Part shown: positions 51,850 to 60,372 of the stretch, in pieces | How positions within the stretch are numbered: the stretch's first letter is position 1 | How the letters are laid out: each line of letters begins with the position of its first letter | From: Halorubrum sp. CSM-61 | GTDB taxonomy: Archaea > Halobacteriota > Halobacteria > Halobacteriales > Haloferacaceae | Reading direction: 5' to 3' | DNA: 64,000 nt | Assembly: GCF_003781945.1 (NCBI RefSeq) | Contig: NZ_RJJW01000008.1 | Coordinates: forward strand, 30,532 to 94,531 | Program-made: the position numbers and the translations under genes | The notes under the pieces: generated by a model | The model's input: only the letters and a program-made list of their open reading frames with translations | Told to the model about the DNA's origin: nothing | Database searches by the model: none

Positions 51850-53337
51850 ATGAGCACTCAGGCCGCGACGGAGGAGCGGACGGTCGTGATCGGGCTGGAG
51901 GTCCACGTCCAGCTCGAGACCGACACGAAGATCTTCTGCGGCTGTTCGACGGAGCCCGCCGAGGAGGAGGAGCCGAACACGCGCACGTGCCCGACCTGCC
52001 TCGGGCTCCCGGGCGCGCTACCGGTCCTCAACGAGGGCGCCGTCGAGGCCGCCGTGAAGATCGGCAAGGCGATCGACGCCGACATCCCCGAGACGACCAC
52101 GTTCCACCGGAAGAACTACTACTACCCCGACCTGCCGAAGAACTTCCAGCTCACGCAGTACGACGCCCCGATCTGCCAGTCCGGGGAGCTGGAGGTGCGC
52201 GTCGACGACGAGACCCGGACCATCGGGATCACCCGCGCGCACCTCGAGGAGGACCCCGGCAGCCTCCAGCACGCGGGCGGCTCCATCGAGTCGGCGACGC
52301 ACACCCTCGTGAACTACAACCGCGCCGGGACGCCCCTGATGGAGATTGTCACCGAGCCGGACTTCCGGTCGCCGGCGGAGACGCGGGCCTTCCTCGCGAA
52401 GCTCGAGGAGGTCCTCGAGTACCTCGGCGTCTTCGATCCGACCCGCGACGGGAGCCTGCGCGTCGACGCCAACGTCTCCTTGGTCCCCGAAAGCGACGTC
52501 GACGGCGACGGGGCGATCACCGACGACGCCCTCGCGGACGTGAACCGCGCCGAGGTGAAGAACATCTCCAGTCACAAGGGCGCCGAGCAGGCGCTCGCGT
52601 ACGAGGTCACCCGACAGGAGAACGTGCTCCGTCGCGGCCGGGAGATCGAACAGGAGACCCGCCACTGGGACGAGGCGCGCGGCGTCACCGTCTCGATGCG
52701 CTCGAAGGAGGCCGAGAAGGACTACCGCTACTTCCGGGAGGCCGACCTCCCCGCCCTCGAAGTCTCGGACTGGAAGGAGTCGATTCCGATCCCGGAGCTG
52801 CCCGACGCCCGCCGCGAGCGCTTCCGCGAGGAGTACGGTCTCGACCGCGAGTCCGCCTCGAAGCTCACCTCCACGAAGGCGGTCGCCGACTTCTTCGAGG
52901 ACGTGGCCGAGTCGTTCGACCCCGACCTCGCCGCGACGTGGGTCGCCGACAACCTCCTCGGCGAGCTCAACTACCGCGAGATGCAGATTACGGACGTGGA
53001 GGACCGCCTCGACGAGTTCACGCGCCTCGTCGAACTCGTCGCCGACGAGGAGCTAACGGTGAAAAACGCCGAGGAGGTCGTGCTCCGCGAGATGCTCGAC
53101 GAGGGCGAGGACCCCGACACCGTGATCGAGCGCGAGGGGCTCGGCGTCGCCGACTCCGGCGAGGTCGAGGCCGCGGTCGCGGCCGCCATCGACGACAACC
53201 CCGACGCCGTGAGCGACTACCACGACGGCGACGAGGGCGCGATCAACTTCCTCGTCGGACAGGTGATGCAGGCGACGGGCGGGAGCGCCGACCCCGGCGA
53301 GGTCAACGGGCTGCTCCGCGAGGAGCTGGACGGGTAG
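51850..53337 (+). CDS. gatB: Asp-tRNA(Asn)/Glu-tRNA(Gln) amidotransferase subunit GatB
   Basis: 495 residues. It opens with VVIGLEVHVQLETDTKIFCGC, the GatB signature, and continues with CPTCLGLPGALPVLN and FHRKNYYYPDLPKNFQLTQY (metal and tRNA acceptor site); the kinase-like cradle domain follows, then YqeY-like C-terminal helices and tail. GatB with GatA and GatC converts misacylated Asp- or Glu-tRNA to Asn- or Gln-tRNA. GatA and GatC are not in this window. It leads a cluster with samp2, a GNAT gene and rlmE. Confidence 0.96.
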   Translation: MSTQAATEERTVVIGLEVHVQLETDTKIFCGCSTEPAEEEEPNTRTCPTCLGLPGALPVLNEGAVEAAVKIGKAIDADIPETTTFHRKNYYYPDLPKNFQLTQYDAPICQSGELEVRVDDETRTIGITRAHLEEDPGSLQHAGGSIESATHTLVNYNRAGTPLMEIVTEPDFRSPAETRAFLAKLEEVLEYLGVFDPTRDGSLRVDANVSLVPESDVDGDGAITDDALADVNRAEVKNISSHKGAEQALAYEVTRQENVLRRGREIEQETRHWDEARGVTVSMRSKEAEKDYRYFREADLPALEVSDWKESIPIPELPDARRERFREEYGLDRESASKLTSTKAVADFFEDVAESFDPDLAATWVADNLLGELNYREMQITDVEDRLDEFTRLVELVADEELTVKNAEEVVLREMLDEGEDPDTVIEREGLGVADSGEVEAAVAAAIDDNPDAVSDYHDGDEGAINFLVGQVMQATGGSADPGEVNGLLREELDG

Positions 53338-53356
53338 CCTTCGTGACCGCGAACCG

Positions 53357-53575
53357 ATGAACGTCACCGTCGAGGTCGTCGGCGAGGGGACTCACGAACT
53401 CGACATCCCCGACGACGCCACCTACGCCGACCTCGTCCGCGAGGCCGGCTACCACCCGCAGGAGGCGTCGGCGCTGGTCGACGGCTCTCCGGTCCCGGGC
53501 GACCGCGTCGTCGACGCCGACGAGGTCCGGCTGCTCCGACTGATAAAGGGCGGGTCGACGGGCGACGGCGCGTGA
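53357..53575 (+). CDS. samp2: Ubiquitin-like small archaeal modifier SAMP2, with C-terminal tail
   Basis: 72 residues. MNVTVEVVGEGTHELDIPDD then ATYADLVREAGY and RLLRLIKGG is the beta-grasp fold of SAMP2. The di-glycine that is adenylated by UbaA is at residues 65-66. In Haloferax the protein ends at that GG; here six more residues follow (STGDGA). Unless removed, they block activation, so a processing step or a different start-stop reading is implied. SAMP2 donates sulfur for tRNA thiolation by NcsA and is conjugated to proteins. Its last bases overlap the GNAT start by four. Confidence 0.85.
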   Translation: MNVTVEVVGEGTHELDIPDDATYADLVREAGYHPQEASALVDGSPVPGDRVVDADEVRLLRLIKGGSTGDGA

Positions 53576-54090
53576 CCGGAGCGGGTCTCCCCGACGGGCC
53601 GCCCGAGGAGTTCTCGGTCGAGTCCGCGAACCCCGACGACCGCCTCGATATTCTCCGCGTGCTCGACGCCGCCATGCTGGAGACCGACGCCGAGAGCGTC
53701 GACGTCGCGATCGACGCCGACAGCGCGCCCGGCACGGGGGAGGCCCTCGTCGCCCGGTTTAAAAGGACGGACGCGGTCGTCGGCGCGCTTATCGCGACGC
53801 GTCCCGAGCCGGATCGGCTCCACGTCGACGCCGTCGCGGTCCGGCGGGCGCGTCGCGGGCGAGGGATCGGCTCCGCGCTCGTCGCCGAGATCGTGCGACG
53901 CGCCGAGCGCGATCCCGCACTCGATCTCGTCACCGCCGCGTTCGACCCGAAACTGACGGCCTTTTATACGGATCTCGGATTCGAGGTCGGCGAGGGAGAC
54001 GATCCCCGCGAGACCGATCGGCTGTGCGGCCACCGTCCCGTCGGATCGACGAGGGACGACGCCGAGGGAACCGGCGAACGACGCCGATAA
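53572..54090 (+). CDS. GNAT family N-acetyltransferase
   Basis: 172 residues from a GTG at 53572. The acetyl-CoA loop is VAVRRARRGRGIGSALVAEI (R-x-x-G-x-G), preceded by strand LHVDAV and followed by LTAFYTDLGFEVGEGD. The substrate is not visible. The GTG overlaps the samp2 stop (GTGA), so the two are translationally coupled; a functional link to SAMP2 is possible but unproved. Confidence 0.82.
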   Translation: MTGAGLPDGPPEEFSVESANPDDRLDILRVLDAAMLETDAESVDVAIDADSAPGTGEALVARFKRTDAVVGALIATRPEPDRLHVDAVAVRRARRGRGIGSALVAEIVRRAERDPALDLVTAAFDPKLTAFYTDLGFEVGEGDDPRETDRLCGHRPVGSTRDDAEGTGERRR

Positions 54091-54116
54091 ACGGCCGGAC
54101 GGTCTACGACGGGGCA

Positions 54117-54926
54117 ATGAGTGGAAAGGACGAGTACTACAACAAGTCGAAACAGCAGGGGTACCGCGCCCGGTCGGCCTACAAGCTGAAGCAGATCGAC
54201 GAGGAGTCGGACCTGTTCGATCGCGGCGACACCGTCGTCGACCTCGGCGCCGCGCCCGGCGGCTGGCTGCAGGTCGCCGCCGAGGAGGTCGGGGAGTCGG
54301 GGACCGTCGTCGGCGTCGACCTCCAGCGCATCGACGATCTCGAGGAGCACGACGTGGAGACGATCCGCGGCGACATGACCGAGGAGCGCACCCGCCACTA
54401 CCTGCGGGAGGCGGTCGGCGAGCGCGGCGCGGACGCGGTTATCTCGGACATGGCGCCGAACATGACCGGCGAGTACGCCCTCGATCACGCCCGGTCGGTC
54501 CACCTCGCGCGGCAGGCGTTCGACGTGGCCGAGGAGCTGCTCGCGCCCGGCGGCGACTTCGTCGTGAAGGTGTTCCAGGGCGAGGACTTAGACGCGTTCC
54601 GCGAGGACGTCCGCGAGGAGTTCCAGTACCTCCGGACCGTCTCGCCGCCGGCCTCGCGCGACTCCTCCTCGGAGGTGTACCTCGTCGCCAGGGGACTCAA
54701 CACCGCCCCCGTCGAGGCCGGCGACCGGATCGAGGTGGCGGTCGAGGAGCGCGGCGACGAGGGCGACGGGATCGCGTACGTCGAGGGGTACTCGCTGTTC
54801 GTCTCCGACGCCGACGTGGGCGAGACCGTGACCGTCGAGGTCGACGACGCCAAGCCGCGGTTCGGGTTCGCGACGCGGGTCGGCGGCGGCGCGGGAAGCC
54901 CCGACGACGGCGGCAAAGAGGAGTGA
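54117..54926 (+). CDS. rlmE: 23S rRNA 2'-O-methyltransferase RlmE (RrmJ family) with TRAM domain
   Basis: 269 residues from the ATG at 54117. The FtsJ-type methyltransferase has SAM loop VVDLGAAPGGWLQVA and the K-D-K-E active residues: K in YRARSAYKLKQID, D in ISDMAPNMTG, K in FVVKVFQGED and E in SSEVYLVA. A C-terminal TRAM-like beta-barrel follows (VEAGDRIEVAVEERGDEGDG, then GETVTVEVDDAKPRFGFA), which binds RNA. It modifies a uridine in the A-loop or a related rRNA or tRNA site. Normal length for archaea. Confidence 0.9.
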   Translation: MSGKDEYYNKSKQQGYRARSAYKLKQIDEESDLFDRGDTVVDLGAAPGGWLQVAAEEVGESGTVVGVDLQRIDDLEEHDVETIRGDMTEERTRHYLREAVGERGADAVISDMAPNMTGEYALDHARSVHLARQAFDVAEELLAPGGDFVVKVFQGEDLDAFREDVREEFQYLRTVSPPASRDSSSEVYLVARGLNTAPVEAGDRIEVAVEERGDEGDGIAYVEGYSLFVSDADVGETVTVEVDDAKPRFGFATRVGGGAGSPDDGGKEE

Positions 54927-54932
54927 GGCGCC

Positions 54933-55217
54933 GTGAGCGGCGACGGAATCCTCGAGTCGCTGTCGCTCGTCGGGCTGCTCAGCCTCTGTTGTATCGGGCT
55001 CGGCGGGATCGCCGGCGGCGCCGCGCTCGCGGGCGGCGGCGCCACGGCGACCACGGTGGCGACGGGGACGACGACCCCGCGCGGCGCGCTCGTCTCCGGG
55101 CTCGTCACCGCCGCGACGGTGCTGATCGTCGGACTGGTAGCGAGGCGACGGCTGCGCCGGAGCGGTGAGGCCGACGACGGCGGCGGGGCCGACGGCGACA
55201 CCGACGGAGAAACCTGA
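54933..55217 (+). CDS. Small haloarchaeal membrane protein (94 aa)
   Basis: Starts at a GTG six bases after rlmE (VSGDGILESLSLVGLLSLC). Two membrane segments lie around residues 9-32 and 50-70; between them is a Thr/Ala-rich loop (GGGATATTVATGTTT). A basic RRRLRRS and an acidic tail follow. It has two adjacent cysteines (LCCIGLGG) in the first helix. Function unknown. Confidence 0.6.
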   Translation: MSGDGILESLSLVGLLSLCCIGLGGIAGGAALAGGGATATTVATGTTTPRGALVSGLVTAATVLIVGLVARRRLRRSGEADDGGGADGDTDGET

Positions 55218-55223
55218 CCGCGG

Positions 55224-55745
55224 TCAGGCCCCGTCGCCGCGCCGGATCCACTCCCGGAGCGTGAACCGGTCGAACGCGGTCTCCTCGGCGACGGTCCACT
55301 CCGCTTCGTCCCACGCCGGGTAGAACGTGTCTCCGTCGTAGCTCCCCTTCACGTGGCTGAGCACCATCCGGTCGAGGCGCGGCTGGAACAGCTCGTAGAT
55401 CGCCCCCCCGCCGAGGACGTAGACGGGGACGTCGCCGTCGATCGTGTCGGCGGTATCGTTCTCTCCGGCGATCTCCTCTGCGCGTTCGATCGCCGAGTCG
55501 ACGCCGTCCGCGACGACCGCGGTCGGCACGTCCACCGCGTCGACGCTCCGGCTCACGACGATCTGGCGGGCGCCGGGGAGGTCGTCGCGCATCGAGTCGA
55601 AGGTACGGCGGCCTAAGATTACGGGGGAACCCGCGACGCGCTCGCGGTACTGTCTGACGTCGGCCTCGATGTGGGGCCACGGGACCTCGCCGTCCTTGCC
55701 GATCGCCCGGTTCTCCGCGATCGCCGCGACGCTGACGAGTTGCAC
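55224..55745 (-). CDS. folA: Dihydrofolate reductase
   Basis: 173 residues. MQLVSVAAIAENRAIGKDGEVPWPHIEADVRQYRERV is the DHFR start with the acid (E27-type) replaced by the halophilic WPHIEAD; NADPH-binding VILGRRTFDSM and VYVLGGGAIYELF follow. It reduces dihydrofolate in the folate cycle. It converges on the small membrane gene (six bases). Length is normal for archaeal DHFR. Confidence 0.9.
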   Translation of the reverse strand: MQLVSVAAIAENRAIGKDGEVPWPHIEADVRQYRERVAGSPVILGRRTFDSMRDDLPGARQIVVSRSVDAVDVPTAVVADGVDSAIERAEEIAGENDTADTIDGDVPVYVLGGGAIYELFQPRLDRMVLSHVKGSYDGDTFYPAWDEAEWTVAEETAFDRFTLREWIRRGDGA

Positions 55746-55788
55746 GGGTCGAGTAGGGGAGCGGTCGTGAAAAGTCCGCGCGTCAGGT

Positions 55789-56832
55789 TCAGCGGTCGAG
55801 CCCGAGGAGGTCGAACGGGTAGCCGTTGTCGTTGTCGTCGGCCTGCTCGTAGACGACGCGGGCGGCGGCCACGTCCTGGATCGCGAGGCCGGTGGAGTCG
55901 AAGACGGTGACGCCGTCGACGCCCTCGCCCGTCGCGGTGCCGGCGGTCCCCGCGCGTCCCGGTCGGTTGCCGACGACGATCTCGCCGATCTCGCCGTAGA
56001 TGTCCGCGTCGGTCAGGACGCCCGCGGCGTAGGGGACGTTGATCTCGCCGGAGTGGGTGCACTGCTCGCGGTCGTCGATGACGATCGTCGCGTCCAACAG
56101 GAGGTCGTCGGCGAGCTCGTGTTTGCCCGCCGCGTCGGCGCCCATGGCGTTGACGTGGGTGTGCTCGCCCACGTCGTCGGGGCCGACGATGGGGTCCTTG
56201 ACGGGGGTGACCGTCGAGAGCACGTCGCAGTGGCCGGCCTCCGCGATCGAGCCCGCCCGCACGTCGAACCGGTCGTCGAAGGCGTCGATGAAGCCCGCGA
56301 CGCGCTCCTCGTCGAGGTCGCTCACGACGACCTCCTCGATGTCGCGCACCGCGGCGATCGCCTCCAGCTGTGTGTACGACTGGACGCCGGCGCCGACGAT
56401 CCCCAGCGAGGTCGCGTCCGGGACCGCCAGCTCGTCGGTCGCGACCGCGGCCGCCGCGCCCGTTCGCTTCATCGTGAGCGTGGTGCCGTCGAGGATCGCC
56501 AGCGGGAACGCGGTCTCGGGGTCGGAGTAGATCATCGTCCCCATCACGGTCGGGAGGCCGTGGTCGGCCGGGTTGTCGGTGTGGACGTTCACCCACTTGA
56601 TCCCGGCGGCGTCCCACCCGGAGTCCTCGTCCGTGTCCTCCGTGCGCACGTCGAGGTAGGCGGGCATCGACCGGAAGTCGCCGTCGTACTCCGGGAGGTC
56701 GATGTACGACTTCGCCGGCATCTTCGCGTTTCCGCGCTCGTATGCCGTGAACGCGCCCCGGACCGCGTCGATGACGCGGTCCATGCGGGCGTTCTCGTCG
56801 ACGTCGTCGGCGTTGAGAAGCAGCGTCTGCAT
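55789..56832 (-). CDS. Ornithine cyclodeaminase/alanine dehydrogenase family protein
   Basis: 347 residues. MQTLLLNADDVDENARMDRV then PAKSYIDLPEYDGDFRSMPAYL is the substrate domain; SLGIVGAGVQSYTQLEAIAAV is the NAD-binding Rossmann start (about residue 145), and ECTHSGEINVPYAAG carries the later conserved block. Archaeal relatives act as alanine dehydrogenase (Archaeoglobus) or ornithine cyclodeaminase. K in the substrate pocket is present in PAKSYIDL. Which substrate cannot be told. Confidence 0.85.
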   Translation of the reverse strand: MQTLLLNADDVDENARMDRVIDAVRGAFTAYERGNAKMPAKSYIDLPEYDGDFRSMPAYLDVRTEDTDEDSGWDAAGIKWVNVHTDNPADHGLPTVMGTMIYSDPETAFPLAILDGTTLTMKRTGAAAAVATDELAVPDATSLGIVGAGVQSYTQLEAIAAVRDIEEVVVSDLDEERVAGFIDAFDDRFDVRAGSIAEAGHCDVLSTVTPVKDPIVGPDDVGEHTHVNAMGADAAGKHELADDLLLDATIVIDDREQCTHSGEINVPYAAGVLTDADIYGEIGEIVVGNRPGRAGTAGTATGEGVDGVTVFDSTGLAIQDVAAARVVYEQADDNDNGYPFDLLGLDR

Positions 56833-57298
56833 GGCGCAAGCTTTGCCGGTCGGATACTTGAACCCTGTTGGATCGACGGCGGGCGCGGGGGGACGGACGG
56901 GGAGTCACGCCTCGAGACGCGCTCCGTGACCGGAGCCGTACCAGCGGTCGCGACGTTCGGTTCGCTCTCGAGTGCCGAACCGCTCGATCGGAATCCCGTT
57001 CCGATCGGGAACGGATAGCACTGAGTAGGAACACCCTACGAGGGGTAAGCACCTGATATCCGTTCGGAATTCGGACGGGATTCGGAGGCGAGCCGCCGAA
57101 ATCGCCGTCCGTTTCCTCCGCACCGGCCCCGCCGAAGCGGATCCGAGCGGAGACGCCGCTGCGGGTGACGAGACGGATCAGTCTCCGAAAAATGAATATC
57201 CCGTTTCTTCAGGTTATTTTCGAAGATATATATATAATTTAGATAAGGCCATACACTTAGGGCAGATACCTATCTCCCTCCGGCTTGTCTCGTGTTAT
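56833..57298. other. Intergenic region, divergent promoter, AT-rich right half
   Basis: A 466-base gap between the Ala-DH-like gene and the regulator. On the left a minus-strand CAAGTATCC box lies about 25 bases before the Ala-DH start. The right half (57185-57300) is unusually AT-rich, with GATATATATATAATTTAGATAA at about 57222-57243, a strong TATA candidate for the regulator that leaves a leader of about 35-50 bases. No gene is seen. Confidence 0.5.
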
Positions 57299-58510
57299 AT
57301 GAACGAGTTAACCGACGATAGGTCGGGCGAAACCGGCACTGACTCGCTGGATGCCGCGTTCTCCGCGCTGGCGCACGGCGGGCGTCGCCGCGTCCTTCAG
57401 CGGCTCCTGAAGGCCGCGCCCGATCCGGTTCCCCGCGGGGGGCTGGCCCCCGCGTTCGCTGCCTGCACGCACGAGAAATCCTCCGAGGAGGTGACGGAGG
57501 AGGACTGTCAGAACGCGGCGATCGCCCTCCACCACAGACACCTCCCGACGATGACCGCGGCCGGCCTCGTCGAGTACGACACCGACGACAACACCGTCAC
57601 GCTCGTCGAGACCCCCTCCCTGCGGGACCCGTATATCCTCGAAGCGGTCGAGGGCTCCGCTCCGGCGAGTCCGGAGTCGCTCGACGCGGTCTTCGACGCG
57701 CTCGCCGACGACCGGCGTCGGACGATTCTCGACGTGCTGAGCCACCAGATCGGCCGGATTCACGTCGAGACGCTGGCGCGGGAACTCGGGGCGCGGGAGC
57801 GCGGCGTGGCCGAGTCGGACATCTCCGAGGCGAGCGTCGAAGAGGTCCTGACTCGTCTCCGTCACGTCGACCTCCCCCACCTCGCCGAGGCCGGACTGGT
57901 CCGACACGATCCCGAGGCGAGAACCGTCGCGTACGCCGGCCATCCGGCACTGCGCGTCCCGTGGATGCACTCCGCGCTCCACCACGAGTTCCGGCAGCGC
58001 CTCACCGGCGAGGCCGAGCCGGACGGGATCGGCGAACTCGAGGGGCGCGAACGGGTCGTGTCCTTCGGCCAGTCGGTGATCGAGAGCGCGGAGGAGGAGC
58101 TGTTCTGCATGTTCACGGACACGGGACTGCTCAAGACCGGATGTCTCGCCCGCGTTCGGGACGCCGCGCGCGAGCGAGACGTCGACGTCTACCTCGGGAC
58201 CCGTGACCCCGCGGTGAAAGAGTACGTGGAGGAGAACGCGCCCGAAGTCGTCGTGTGGAACCCCGACACCGGCTGGCTGAACCTCCCCGCCGAGGGCGAC
58301 AGGATCGGCCGCCTGCTGATGGCGGACCGCGAGACTGTGATGCTCGGCACGCTCACGGAGGAACAGTCCGACGGCCTCTACGAGGAACAGGCCATGATCG
58401 GGGACGGCGAGCACAACACGCTGGTGACCATGGTTCGCCAACTCGTCGCTCCTCACCTCGAGGCGGTGTCCGGCGACGTCGAGGACGTCGAAGGCGGAAT
58501 TCGGCTCTAG
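57299..58510 (+). CDS. Haloarchaeal transcriptional regulator with duplicated winged-helix (DUF7344-like) domains
   Basis: 403 residues. Two similar helix-turn-helix domains: LDAAFSALAHGGRRRVLQRL (residues 17-36) with LPTMTAAGLVEYDTDDNTV, and LDAVFDALADDRRRTILDVL with LPHLAEAGLVRHDPEART. The C-terminal 180 residues (SFGQSVIESAEEELFCMFTD, YLGTRDPAVKEYVEENAPEV, MADRETVMLGTLTEE) look like the sensor half of TrmB-like or phospholipase D-like regulators found in haloarchaea. The ligand is unknown. It is alone in its transcript. Confidence 0.75.
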   Translation: MNELTDDRSGETGTDSLDAAFSALAHGGRRRVLQRLLKAAPDPVPRGGLAPAFAACTHEKSSEEVTEEDCQNAAIALHHRHLPTMTAAGLVEYDTDDNTVTLVETPSLRDPYILEAVEGSAPASPESLDAVFDALADDRRRTILDVLSHQIGRIHVETLARELGARERGVAESDISEASVEEVLTRLRHVDLPHLAEAGLVRHDPEARTVAYAGHPALRVPWMHSALHHEFRQRLTGEAEPDGIGELEGRERVVSFGQSVIESAEEELFCMFTDTGLLKTGCLARVRDAARERDVDVYLGTRDPAVKEYVEENAPEVVVWNPDTGWLNLPAEGDRIGRLLMADRETVMLGTLTEEQSDGLYEEQAMIGDGEHNTLVTMVRQLVAPHLEAVSGDVEDVEGGIRL

Positions 58511-58556
58511 TCGCGGCCGGAACGCCGCCACCTTCGATTACCGCGACCGGGAACAC

Positions 58557-58565
58557 GATTATACC
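58557..58565 (+). promoter_or_regulatory. TATA box of ubaA
   Basis: GATTATACC lies 23-31 bases before the ATG at 58588. Confidence 0.5.
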
Positions 58566-58587
58566 GACTCACGCCGCACGTCCACCC

Positions 58588-59400
58588 ATGAGTCTCTCGC
58601 TCGACGCCGACCAGCTCGACCGGTACTCCAGACACGTGATCATGGACGAGGTCGGCCCGGAGGGGCAGAAACGGCTCCTCGACGGGCGCGCCCTGGTGGT
58701 CGGCGCGGGCGGGCTCGGCGCGCCGGTCATCCAGTACCTCGCGGCCGCGGGCGTCGGCACCCTCGGCGTCGTCGACGACGACGTCGTCGAGCGCTCGAAC
58801 CTCCAGCGGCAGGTGATCCACGGCGACGCCGACGTGGGCGAGCCGAAGGTCGAGTCGGCGGCCCGGTACGTCGAGCGGCTCAACCCCGACGTCGACGTCG
58901 AGACCCACGAGACCCGCCTCGACGAGGGGAACGTCCGCGACCTGCTCGCGGGCTACGACCTCGTCGTCGACTGCGCGGACAACTTCCGCACCCGGTACGT
59001 CGTTAACGACGCGGCCCGTATCGAGGGGCTCCCCGTCGTCCACGGCGCCATCTACAAGTTCGAGGGGCAGGCGACGACGCTCGTCCCCGAGGGCCCCTGC
59101 TACCGGTGTCTGTTTCCGGAGGCGCCGGAGCCGGGGACGGTCCCCGACTGCGCGGCGACGGGGGTGCTCGGCGTCTTACCCGGCACGGTCGGGTGCATTC
59201 AGGCGACCGAGGCGATCAAGCTCCTGCTCGGCGCGGGCGAGGCGCTGGAGGGACGCGTGCTCTTCTACGACGCGATGGACATGACCTTCGAGTCCGTGCC
59301 GTACCGGCGGAACCCTGACTGCCCGGTCTGCGGCGACGACGGCATCGAGACGATCGAGGGGATCGACTACTCCGGCGGGTGCCGCGTCGACGCGGACTGA
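58588..59400 (+). CDS. ubaA: E1-like SAMP-activating enzyme UbaA
   Basis: 270 residues from the ATG at 58588. It is a MoeB/ThiF/UBA-type adenylyltransferase: nucleotide loop VVGAGGLGAPV (38-48), the arginine and DNFRTRYVVND block, zinc cysteines C171/C174 and C245/C248 (CYRC and CPVC), and the active-site cysteine in PDCAATGVLG at C188, the same number as in Haloferax UbaA. It adenylates the GG end of SAMPs for protein conjugation, tRNA thiolation and molybdopterin synthesis. Partner genes samp2 and ncsA are elsewhere in the window. Confidence 0.93.
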   Translation: MSLSLDADQLDRYSRHVIMDEVGPEGQKRLLDGRALVVGAGGLGAPVIQYLAAAGVGTLGVVDDDVVERSNLQRQVIHGDADVGEPKVESAARYVERLNPDVDVETHETRLDEGNVRDLLAGYDLVVDCADNFRTRYVVNDAARIEGLPVVHGAIYKFEGQATTLVPEGPCYRCLFPEAPEPGTVPDCAATGVLGVLPGTVGCIQATEAIKLLLGAGEALEGRVLFYDAMDMTFESVPYRRNPDCPVCGDDGIETIEGIDYSGGCRVDAD

Positions 59401-59475
59401 CCGCGTCGCGGTTCCGCCGCGACGGAACGGGAGCCTGTCGGGACGGAACACGGACCCACCGCGACCGCGGCGGAC

Positions 59476-59856
59476 TCACAGCGAGCGGTTCGGCATCGCC
59501 GCCCCAGCGGTTCCGTCGGACCCGTCCTCGACGAATCCGGAGCGGACGCACCAGCGACAGTACCGGTACCCCGTCCGGTTCTCCGCGCCGCAGTGCCGGC
59601 AGACGACCGTCTCGCCGTCGGCGTCGAGCGGCGGCGGGTCGCCGGCGGGGCCCGACTCCCCCGCGGTCGCCGCGAAGCCCGGCGCGTCGTCGCCGGAGGC
59701 CTCCGCGTCGGCCCTCGCCTCCTCCGGCACGTCCCGCGCCGACCCGAGGAAGTCGGCCGGATCGCGGTCACCGCGCGTGAACAGCCACGCGAACGCGAGG
59801 TTTATCAGGGCCACCGCGCCGAGGATCGCGACGACCGGGACGATTTCTGCTACCAC
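59476..59856 (-). CDS. Membrane-anchored zinc-ribbon protein (126 aa)
   Basis: Start at a GTG at 59856 (VVAEIVPVVAILGAVALINL). One N-terminal membrane helix, then an acidic linker, then CRHCGAENRTGYRYCRWC, a four-cysteine ribbon, and a short tail. The GTG is a judgment; no in-frame ATG precedes the helix closely. A minus-strand CTATATCC box is about 35 bases upstream. Same general plan as the gene at 12746. Function unknown. Confidence 0.65.
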   Translation of the reverse strand: MVAEIVPVVAILGAVALINLAFAWLFTRGDRDPADFLGSARDVPEEARADAEASGDDAPGFAATAGESGPAGDPPPLDADGETVVCRHCGAENRTGYRYCRWCVRSGFVEDGSDGTAGAAMPNRSL

Positions 59857-59961
59857 TATGTGGTGCGTGTTAGCACGGAGAGGATATAGGCGCAACGGTG
59901 GCGGCGGGGAATATCGGGTCGCAGGCGCGGGACCGCCGGAGGGGACGCGTTCCCCGGTCAC

Positions 59962-59967
59962 TTTATG
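59962..59967 (+). promoter_or_regulatory. TATA box of the Rid-family gene
   Basis: TTTATG lies 25-30 bases before the ATG at 59992. Confidence 0.5.
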
Positions 59968-59991
59968 GGCGCCCGTCGAAGGCCGACGCGT

Positions 59992-60372
59992 ATGAAGGAG
60001 ACAGTTCACACCGACGCGGCCCCCGCGGCGGTCGGCGCGTACAGTCAGGCGACGACGAACGGCGACCTCGCGTTCACGGCCGGCCAGATCCCGCTGACGC
60101 CGGACGGCGAGCTCCTCGACGACGCGCCGATCGCCGTCCAGACCGAGCAGGCCCTCGACAACCTCGTGGCCGTGCTCGACGAGGCGGGCGCGGCGCCGTC
60201 GGACGTGCTCAAGACGACGGTGTTCCTCGCCGACATCGACGACTTCGACGAGATGAACGAGACGTACGCGGGCTACTTCGAGGAGTCGCCCCCCGCCCGC
60301 TCGGCGGTGCAGGCCGGCGCGCTCCCGAAGGGCGTCGGCGTGGAGATCGAGGCGGTCGCCGTCGTCGAGTAG
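59992..60372 (+). CDS. ridA: Rid/YjgF family enamine/imine deaminase
   Basis: 126 residues, the family's normal length. VHTDAAPAAVGAYSQATTNG is the RidA start with the conserved GAYSQA; GQIPLTPDGEL and the catalytic arginine in SPPARSAVQAGALPKG (R104 type) and IEAVAV follow. It hydrolyses reactive imines such as 2-aminoacrylate. The next gene begins at the base after its stop. Confidence 0.93.
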   Translation: MKETVHTDAAPAAVGAYSQATTNGDLAFTAGQIPLTPDGELLDDAPIAVQTEQALDNLVAVLDEAGAAPSDVLKTTVFLADIDDFDEMNETYAGYFEESPPARSAVQAGALPKGVGVEIEAVAVVE

